Shown: one piece after another, positions 1 through 5,807 of the stretch
How positions within the stretch are numbered: position 1 is the first letter of the stretch
Layout of the letters: every line of letters begins with the position of its first letter
Origin: Cesiribacter sp.
GTDB lineage: Bacteria > Bacteroidota > Bacteroidia > Cytophagales > Cyclobacteriaceae
Length of the DNA stretch: 6,534 nucleotides
Assembly (NCBI GenBank): GCA_030147305.1
Contig: JASLAE010000461.1
Coordinates: 1-6,534 of the forward strand
Direction: 5' to 3'
The notes under the pieces: model-generated
The model's database searches: none
The model's input: only the letters and a program-made list of their open reading frames with translations
Told to the model about the DNA's origin: nothing
Made by a program: the position numbers and the translations under genes

Positions 1-459
1 TCCAGGGCCATTTTTTTAAGTAGCAATTATCATTTAAGCTCCAGAAATATCTCCTGAAAACAGGCGTAACAATCCACTACTACCTGCAGCCGCCAGGCAT
101 AAATGATTTTAAATGCCAGGTGCTGGCGTGCCACAAGTAGTAAAGCTGTTCATGTGCAATACTGTATATCCGCTTTCTTTACGATTAAAAAGAAAACCCA
201 GGTAGAGATTTTTGAGATCAGCTTGTAAAGCAAAAGATAGCAGCGGAACACCTGCTTACCATCATAGCAGCGTTTATCCCTCCTACGCACATGACAGCCA
301 TGCCTTATTTCCGACAGCCGCAGGCAGCTTTGTGGGAGGTGAATGCGCCCATGATACAGTTCCGGAAAAGCCGGTTTCATGACAGATTACGATGATCGAA
401 CCAGCAATTGCTTTTCATCAGCATCCTGACAAATCAGCTCAGTTCAAATTCAGCTAAAA

Positions 460-491
460 GGTGCCTGAAGAGTCCGGCAGAGGGTGCCTGA
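460..491. repeat. 9-bp direct repeat, 23 bp apart
   Basis: GGTGCCTGA occurs at 460-468 and again at 483-491. The 23-bp period is close to two helical turns, which would put both copies on the same face of the DNA as expected for tandem binding of a regulator. The copies lie about 270 bp upstream of the large gene. Two copies of a 9-mer can also arise by chance, and no regulator gene is in view. Confidence 0.25.
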
Positions 492-576
492 GCAAAGAAG
501 ACAAAATACTCGCAGCGGGGCACCGCTGTAAACATTGTAAAAACTTACAACCCTCCCAAGCTCGAATAATTTTTTT

Positions 577-598
577 CCGTTACATTTAAAATTTACGG
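577..598. promoter_or_regulatory. Imperfect 22-bp palindrome, possible operator
   Basis: The arms CCGT (577-580) and ACGG (595-598) flank an AT-rich centre; 8 of 11 symmetric positions pair. A T-run (569-576) lies directly to its left. It is about 155 bp upstream of the large gene at 754 and could be an operator or part of a promoter. This is seen symmetry only; function is inference. Confidence 0.2.
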
Positions 599-630
599 AG
601 AGCCAGCTGATGAATGGCAGTGAACAGTTG

Positions 631-647
631 AATTCCTGCAGGAAATT
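631..647. promoter_or_regulatory. 17-bp near-perfect palindrome, possible operator
   Basis: AATTCCTGCAGGAAATT is a palindrome except for one extra A in the right arm; its core CCTGCAGG (635-642) is a perfect 8-bp palindrome. It sits about 107 bp upstream of the large gene's start. A further GAATTCC follows at 662-668, so the motif GAATTCC appears twice, 32 bp apart (630-636 and 662-668). It may be a regulator site or an RNA hairpin in the leader; neither can be decided from sequence alone. Confidence 0.2.
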
Positions 648-753
648 TATGATGATGCAGCGAATTCCGGTATTTTGATAGGGATGGGGCTGATTAACCG
701 TTTGAAACTTAATTTATCAACCGGGGTGATCCGGCAATGGCCTTGGCAAAAGA

Positions 754-3700
754 ATGATAAGTTTGAAGATAATGAGGATAAAATGGGTTCTGAAAGCACT
801 ACTTCAAACCTCTATGGTAGTAGTGACTTCATTTTTTACTTCTCGGTGTGCGGAAGAAGACTCGCCTCCACTACAGATTAAAAAAGGAGCAAGGATTGTT
901 CTGATCGGTAATAATCTTGCCTCCCGGATGATGAACTACGGCCATTTCGAGACCGAAATGCACCTTCGTTATCCGGACAGTCTCCTGTTTATTCGCAATA
1001 TGGGCGACGGGGGAAATACGCCTGGTTTCAGACCACATGCAGGCCGTGTATCGCCCTGGGCATTTCCTGGTGCTGAAAGGTTTCAGACAGAACTGGCTAA
1101 CTACTCCGACAGCCAGGGACATTCAGAGACCGAGGACCAATGGCTTACTCGCCTGCAGGCAGATATTATCATCGCTTTCTTTGGCTACAATGAATCCTTT
1201 CAGGGTGAACAAGGGCTGGAGAACTACAAAAACGAGCTGGATGCTTTTATTCAACATACCCTGCAGCAAAACTATAACGGAGACACCACAACGCAGCTTG
1301 CGCTTGTATCGCCCATTGCTTTCGAGGATCTATCCGATCAATATGACCTGCCGAATGGCGAGCAGGAAAATAGAGACCTGGCACTTTACACCAGGGCTAT
1401 GGAGGAAGTGGCGGCCAAAAACGGCATTCCCTTTATAGATGCTTATCGTCCATCAAAAGAATGGTATGCAGCCAGTGAAGAGCCCCTTACCATTGATGGT
1501 TCACAGCTTAATGACGCCGGATATGCCAAGCTCGCTACACTACTTGCTGATAAAGGCTTTGGCAAGCGCACGCCCAAGGACGAAGCGCATCGGGAATTGG
1601 TACGTGCCGCCGTTATGGAGAAAAACTGGATGTGGCACAACGATTTTAAAATACCCAACGGCGTGCATGTTTTCGGCCGCCGCTACGATCCCTTCGGACC
1701 AGATAACTATCCGGCTGAGATCAAAAAGATCCGGGAACTGACTGTAATCAGGGATAGTGCCATCTGGCTGGCGGCTAAAGGCCAGAAAATGGATCTGAAA
1801 GCTGCCGATCAGAAAACAACACCGCTGCCTGTGGTTAAAACTAATTTTATTCCTGATAAGGATTCAGACATGAAATACCTCTATGGAGAGGAGGCACTCG
1901 CTAAGCTAAAGGTAGCACCAGGATATAAAATAGAGCTCTTTGCTTCTGAAAAAGAATTTCCTGATCTGGCCAATCCTGCACAATTATCATTTGACAATAA
2001 AGGGCGCCTTTGGGTGGCTACCCTGCCAAGTTATCCGCATTATAAGCCGGGCGATGCTAAGCCTGACGATAAGCTTATCATCTTGGAAGATACCAATAAT
2101 GACGGTAAGGCGGACAAGCAAATCATCTTTGCAGATGGCCTGCACCTTCCTATCGGTTTTGAGCTTGCAGCAGAAGGTGTTTATATTTCGCAGGGTACTA
2201 ACCTGGTGCTCTATACCGACACCGATGGCGACGACAAGGCAGATAAGCAAGAAATCCTGTTAAGTGGTTTTGATGATCATGACACCCACCATGCCCATAG
2301 TGCCTATGCTGCAGATCCTTCGGGCGCCATTTATATGGGCGAGGGGGTTTTCCTGCATACAAACGTAGAAACGCCCTACGGGCCCGTACGAGCTACAAAC
2401 GGCGGCTTTTACCGGTATAATCCAAAACGCCGCCACCTTGAGCGAACAGCCCAGATGGCCATCCCCAATCCCTGGGGCATTGCCTTTGATGCATGGGGCC
2501 AGGACTTCTTTGCCGAGACCTCCAGCCCCGATGTTCGCTGGATGATGCCAGGTACAGTTAAGCCAGTCTATGGCGTTGCTACTCCTAAATCTGTTAATCT
2601 GATTGAAGAAAAGCATCGGGTACGTCCAACCTCGGGGCTGGAGTTTGTTTCCAGTCGCCACTTTCCGGACGAGGTACAGGGAGATCTGCTCATCAATAAC
2701 ACTATTGGCTTTTTAGGGATGAAGCAGCATACCATGGTAGATGAGGGCACCGGTTTTAAAAGCAAGCACCGCCAGGACCTGGTGCAGGGTACCGATCCCA
2801 ACTTTCGGCCGGTAGACATGGAGTTTGCACCCGATGGCTCTCTTTATCTTGTAGACTGGCACAATGTGCTCATTGGTCACATGCAGCACAATGCCCGTGA
2901 TCCGCTGCGTGACCATGTTCACGGACGTATCTACCGCATTACCTATCCCTCACGACCCCTGGTTAAGCCAGCCGCAGTGGCAGCGGCTAGCATCGATGTA
3001 CTTTTAGACAACCTGAAGCTGCCTGAGTTCAGAACCCGCTACCGTACCCGCCGTGAACTGCGGGGCCGTGATGCCGCTGAAGTGTTTGCTCGTCTTACGC
3101 CCTGGGTTGCCGGTCTTAACAAGAATGACCCTCAATATGAACACCAGCTGCTGGAAGCATTATGGGTAAGCTGGGGACTTAATAAAGTAGATGAGAAGCT
3201 GCTGCGCCAGTTACTCCAGGCGAAAGATTACCGGGCTCGGGCTGCAGCCGTACGCGTGCTGCGTTATATGGGGCACCAGCTGGCCGATCCGGAAGAACTA
3301 CTGATGCAGGCCGCCCGCGATGAGCACGGACGGGTACGACTGGAAGCCATTGTGGCTGCCTCCTGGTTAGATGAGGAGCAGGGACTGCCCATTCTGGCCG
3401 AAGCGGCCAAGAAGCCTCTGGATGAGTGGATGGTGCAGGCTCATGAAGCCGCAGTGGCACAAATTCAGGGAAAATCGGTGGAAGAGAAAAAGGAGGAAGA
3501 GATCAAATCCCATCTCAAAGGCGCTGAAGAAGAGCTTTTCATGGCAGGGAAAGCAATTTACGCACGCGAAGGTTTTTGTATTACCTGTCATCAGCCCGAT
3601 GGAACAGGGCTTCCACCCTCTGGCTTTCCACCCATTACAGGCACAAAATGGGTTACCGGAAACGAAGAACGCCTGATCAAGCTTGTTCTGCACGGTCTAC

Positions 3701-3939
3701 ATGGTCCGATTGAAGTGCAGGGGCGTAACTATGGTTGGGGCGCCCCCATGACTCCTTTTGGCGGCATGCTCAAGGATGATGAAGTAGCAGCCGTACTGAC
3801 CTACGTACGAAATTCCTTTGGGAACAGAGCACCCGGCATTACTCCGGAAAAGGTGAAGGAGGTAAGAGCAGCTACCAGGGACAAAGAAGGCTTTTATACC
3901 CCTGAAGAGCTGCTCAAACAACATCCGATGGAGGAATAG
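754..3939 (+). CDS. Exported SGNH-like / propeller / HEAT / cytochrome c multidomain protein (PVC-type haem-binding family)
   Basis: A 1061-residue exported protein. Domains in order: hydrophobic signal segment (about 10-30); SGNH-hydrolase-like domain (about 46-268) with IGNNLASR for block I, Gly84, GYNES for block III and DGSQLND for block V; a family linker with VHVFGRRYDPFG (304-315); a 'membrane-bound dehydrogenase-like' propeller domain (about 375-732) with DTHHAHSA, FRPVDMEFAPDGSLYLVDW and HGRIYRIT; HEAT-type helical repeats (about 765-905); a Lys/Glu-rich linker (907-928); and a cytochrome c domain with the haem site CITCH (942-946) and likely distal ligand Met999 (GAPM). Two acidic loops, DTNNDGKAD (446-454) and DTDGDDKAD (489-497), look like calcium loops. 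The order matches the PVC-type haem-binding family. The substrate is unknown; an extracytoplasmic redox or glycan-related role is inference. ATG 754 follows the last in-frame stop (727-729); ATG 772 would give a more compact signal peptide. Oddities: SGNH Ser and His positions are Asn54 and Gln251, and Cys32 has Arg at -1, unlike a lipobox. Confidence 0.93.
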   Translation: MISLKIMRIKWVLKALLQTSMVVVTSFFTSRCAEEDSPPLQIKKGARIVLIGNNLASRMMNYGHFETEMHLRYPDSLLFIRNMGDGGNTPGFRPHAGRVSPWAFPGAERFQTELANYSDSQGHSETEDQWLTRLQADIIIAFFGYNESFQGEQGLENYKNELDAFIQHTLQQNYNGDTTTQLALVSPIAFEDLSDQYDLPNGEQENRDLALYTRAMEEVAAKNGIPFIDAYRPSKEWYAASEEPLTIDGSQLNDAGYAKLATLLADKGFGKRTPKDEAHRELVRAAVMEKNWMWHNDFKIPNGVHVFGRRYDPFGPDNYPAEIKKIRELTVIRDSAIWLAAKGQKMDLKAADQKTTPLPVVKTNFIPDKDSDMKYLYGEEALAKLKVAPGYKIELFASEKEFPDLANPAQLSFDNKGRLWVATLPSYPHYKPGDAKPDDKLIILEDTNNDGKADKQIIFADGLHLPIGFELAAEGVYISQGTNLVLYTDTDGDDKADKQEILLSGFDDHDTHHAHSAYAADPSGAIYMGEGVFLHTNVETPYGPVRATNGGFYRYNPKRRHLERTAQMAIPNPWGIAFDAWGQDFFAETSSPDVRWMMPGTVKPVYGVATPKSVNLIEEKHRVRPTSGLEFVSSRHFPDEVQGDLLINNTIGFLGMKQHTMVDEGTGFKSKHRQDLVQGTDPNFRPVDMEFAPDGSLYLVDWHNVLIGHMQHNARDPLRDHVHGRIYRITYPSRPLVKPAAVAAASIDVLLDNLKLPEFRTRYRTRRELRGRDAAEVFARLTPWVAGLNKNDPQYEHQLLEALWVSWGLNKVDEKLLRQLLQAKDYRARAAAVRVLRYMGHQLADPEELLMQAARDEHGRVRLEAIVAASWLDEEQGLPILAEAAKKPLDEWMVQAHEAAVAQIQGKSVEEKKEEEIKSHLKGAEEELFMAGKAIYAREGFCITCHQPDGTGLPPSGFPPITGTKWVTGNEERLIKLVLHGLHGPIEVQGRNYGWGAPMTPFGGMLKDDEVAAVLTYVRNSFGNRAPGITPEKVKEVRAATRDKEGFYTPEELLKQHPMEE

Positions 3940-4312
3940 AAGTGTTTTATAGCCATTATGTGTTGCATTGGTAAATAGAAACAAAACAGGGGAGACGGTA
4001 CGGCAGAACAGGGAATAGTATGCCCATACTTCCCCTGGCTCCTCTGCTTATTGGCTTTGATTTCTTTGTGTATTCCACGTGGTTATGAATCAAACCACAG
4101 TGAATATCTCAGTTATTGTTGCTGTTATAGCGAAGTTGGCAATAATAAACATGAAACTTTAACAGTATGCTAAGGAACAACTTACTTGTGTAATGCAAGC
4201 CTCAACCAACCCTTTACCGCTGTATGATGTCTTGTATAAACTAGATTACTCCTAGCTCTGCTAGATCAAATGAATATCATAGTTCGTTTCTATTAATCAA
4301 TACAACTGAAAT
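3940..4312. other. Intergenic region between the large gene and the lipoprotein gene
   Basis: No gene is supported. It contains the hairpin at 4011-4037, a perfect 8-bp palindrome CCACGTGG (4075-4082), and three CTAG tetramers close together at 4241, 4252 and 4261, two of them within the direct repeat CTAGAT 20 bp apart (4241-4246, 4261-4266). The final 50 bases are AT-rich and presumably carry the promoter of the lipoprotein gene, but I could not find a -33/-7 pair of the Bacteroidota type. Confidence 0.6.
4009..4037 (+). terminator. Hairpin after the large gene, possible transcription end
   Basis: The stem GGGA (4011-4014) + AGTATG (4017-4022) pairs with CATACT (4025-4030) + TCCC (4031-4034), with a two-base bulge AT on the left side and a very short loop; CA at 4009-4010 can pair with TG at 4036-4037 by skipping one C. 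It starts 70 bp after the stop codon of the large gene. There is no immediate T-run, only T-rich sequence further on (from about 4047), so it may be a weak terminator or an mRNA 3'-end stabiliser. CAGGGGA at 3987-3993 can pair with the same TCCCCTG (4031-4037), giving a competing fold. Confidence 0.4.
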
Positions 4313-4774
4313 ATGAAAGTATATGCCTACATGCTACCAGTATTACTGCTAATTTCTGGTTGTGAAAAGAAAGATACAGTTTGTCCAGAAGAAGCAAAGC
4401 AGCTTATCTCTAACACTGACTTTATTGTGGATGGTGAAAACTTTTGTACTCTTAAAAATATAGATGACTCACAAAAGGAAGTAAACCTGCTTATTCAGGA
4501 CCAAGCAGATTACGAAAAGTATGTTGACTGTGTTAAATCCCATCCTTCAGTAAACTTCACTGTACAAACCCTTCTTGTAGGTAGGCTAAAGGCTCCTCAC
4601 GGCGATTTTATTGTTAGCCAAAACGTTACCTTTAACTGTAATGAGAAGTACTCATTGAATGTAGAGATAGCTGAAGGGCCATCTGCCGTGCCTACTGATG
4701 TTTATTATTATGCAGTTATTCCAAAGGTGAGCTCTTCAGCGCAAGTGGTCTTTAATGTGCAATATGTTCAATAA
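4313..4774 (+). CDS. Small predicted lipoprotein of unknown function
   Basis: A 153-residue protein with a clear lipoprotein signal: a short Lys-containing start, a hydrophobic run MLPVLLLISG and a lipobox ISGC with the lipidated Cys at residue 17. Glu-Lys-Lys follow the Cys, and acidic or charged residues there are common in exported Bacteroidota lipoproteins. The mature part has four more cysteines (24, 45, 73, 109), which could form two disulfides. The stretch around 64-95, where a DYEKYVD helix precedes a strand FTVQTLLVGR, then the strand-rich end with YYYAVIPK, faintly resembles small beta domains of the PrcB C-terminal type; this is a weak recollection, not an assignment. ATG 4313 has A-rich sequence before it and no Shine-Dalgarno motif, normal for the phylum. 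The gene is clearly more AT-rich than the large gene upstream (about 37% versus about 50% GC in stretches I counted), so it may have a different history. It stands alone, 373 bp from its left neighbour. Confidence 0.85.
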   Translation: MKVYAYMLPVLLLISGCEKKDTVCPEEAKQLISNTDFIVDGENFCTLKNIDDSQKEVNLLIQDQADYEKYVDCVKSHPSVNFTVQTLLVGRLKAPHGDFIVSQNVTFNCNEKYSLNVEIAEGPSAVPTDVYYYAVIPKVSSSAQVVFNVQYVQ

Positions 4775-5223
4775 ATCAAGAGCCTAAGTACTAAAATACA
4801 CGAACATTTACCATCACCGATTTATAAGCCAAGGGTGAATAATTAAAGCATACCCAAGACTGAAAATATGATATTGTTTATGCTAAGTAAGGAAGCTGGC
4901 GAGCCCGGCAGTAATGCTTTGCTATTTCACCAGTAGTAATTAGCTGACCGCGCATTAAGAAATAGAACCCGCGAATTTCATAAACATTGACCAAAACTCC
5001 ATACGTCGGTAAATTCGAAACCACTCGTGCGGAAGAGAGCCTATGGAGCAGCGTAAATAGGGCCGCCAGTCGAAACGAATCTCCTCTGATGGAGCCAAGT
5101 GCATTAGTGGAATTATGTTGGAGGAGCTAATCAGTAATGGAAGCTGGAGCGGCATTCTGTGGCTGGTGCATGGCTAGTGGTGATGGAGGTCAGGCAACAC
5201 TATAAAACCTAATCTCATTCTTT
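4775..5223. other. Intergenic region of mixed composition, possible structured RNA or decayed gene
   Basis: No convincing protein gene. From about 4890 to 5200 the base composition rises to near 47-50% GC, unlike the AT-rich DNA to the right, and the stretch ends at a strong + strand terminator. It can fold locally: CTCCATA (4997-5003) pairs perfectly with TATGGAG (5042-5048), enclosing ACG/CGT and GGT/ACC pairs in a long imperfect hairpin (4997-5048), and CTCC (5081-5084) pairs with GGAG (5091-5094). Only short frames occur: a 66-codon one on the minus strand (4955-5155) and interrupted ones on the plus strand. It resembles none of tRNA, tmRNA or RNase P RNA as far as I can see. It may be a long 3' UTR, a small RNA gene or a gene remnant. 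Confidence 0.4.
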
Positions 5224-5261
5224 AACCCGGTATCTGTATAGGTGCCGGGTTCTTTAATTTA
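5224..5261 (+). terminator. Rho-independent terminator
   Basis: AACCCGG (5224-5230) pairs perfectly with CCGGGTT (5245-5251). The stem extends inward through TATC (5231-5234) and GGTG (5241-5244) with two G-U pairs, leaving the loop TGTATA. A T-rich tail, TTCTTTAATTT, follows on the + strand, while the minus-strand side is much less T-rich, so it ends rightward transcription. The nearest rightward gene upstream is the lipoprotein gene, 450 bp away, which is far for its terminator and suggests a long 3' UTR or a separate transcript. Confidence 0.8.
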
Positions 5262-5807
5262 ACTATCCTGTAAGAATAATTATTCGCAGTAAACTTTAAG
5301 GCCAACTACTCTCATATAAAAAGGATTTTCTTTATAACAATACCTATTCAAGTAATTTGAGGACGCTCATGGATACAGGGAATCATGGGGAAATAAGTAG
5401 ATAAAACTCCATTTGTTGAAAATAATTTCTTGTATGCCAGACAGAGCAGGACAGGACTCTAAGATGAAAAATTAATATTAAATAAAATTTGAAAATTTTT
5501 ACATGAAATGGCTTTTGGGGTAATAAAACAGATTTATCATTCTATTTAAATCACCTCATTTTTTTAAAAAACGTCAATTAGACACCACTCAAAGGGTTTT
5601 GGTTTTATAATAAACAAATGCTTATGCGCTAGCAATAAGGGTACATTAAAACCTGAGTATCTCAAATTACTAGAGTAATATCGGAATATTTATAATTTTT
5701 AAAAAAGCGCTCTCTATGGGTGCTTCAAATCATTATTGCCTATTACTTAAGTACACGCATTGTTAATATCCAATGTTATAACACTAACTGTATCAAATTT
5801 TTTAAAT
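5262..5807. other. AT-rich intergenic region before the second SGNH gene
   Basis: No gene is supported in about 550 bp, which is strongly AT-rich (around 30% GC by eye). It has short symmetric elements: ATTACT/AGTAAT around two bases (5666-5679), AT-only palindromic runs near 5475-5500 and 5561-5571, and AGCGCT (5706-5711). The promoter of the gene at 5808 must lie here or nearby, but I find no match to the TAnnTTTG type -7 element. Confidence 0.6.

Larger units (their letters stand above)
1..753. other. Upstream region without a convincing gene
   Basis: No reading frame here has a recognisable product. The longest, a 76-codon frame on the minus strand (150-380), is rich in Cys, Arg and His in no pattern I know and has no start context, so I treat it as chance. 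The left edge has one + strand frame open only to about 57, too short to call the tail of a gene. What can be seen is local symmetry: a nested inverted repeat at 91-128 (CGCCAG at 91-96 with CTGGCG at 123-128, enclosing GCAT/ATGC), a 6-bp GC-rich hairpin at 513-528 (CAGCGG, loop GGCA, CCGCTG) with no following T-run, and the palindromes and direct repeat listed separately. The last 150 bases before the big gene are the likely promoter and leader, but I find no good match to the Bacteroidota -33/-7 consensus. Confidence 0.6.

Noticed and set aside
150..380. 76-codon minus-strand frame
   Set aside because: No recognisable domain, no start context, odd Cys/Arg/His-rich composition, and no neighbour on that strand.
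630..668. GAATTCCTGCAG and GAATTCCGG, which look like cloning-site or adaptor sequence
   Set aside because: They are short restriction-type palindromes inside otherwise ordinary sequence, with no further vector sequence around them.
758..765. TAAGTTTG, a match to the Bacteroidota -7 element TAnnTTTG
   Set aside because: It lies inside the reading frame just after ATG 754, and no TTG-type -33 element is at the right distance. It would only make sense if translation started at 772 or later from a nearly leaderless message.
675..881. 68-codon plus-strand frame overlapping the start of the large gene
   Set aside because: It begins at TTG, has no family features and overlaps the signal peptide region of a well-supported gene; I also checked whether a frameshift into it would give a better lipobox and it does not.
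4075..4082. CCACGTGG palindrome
   Set aside because: An 8-bp palindrome is expected by chance in a window this size and symmetry does not extend outward.
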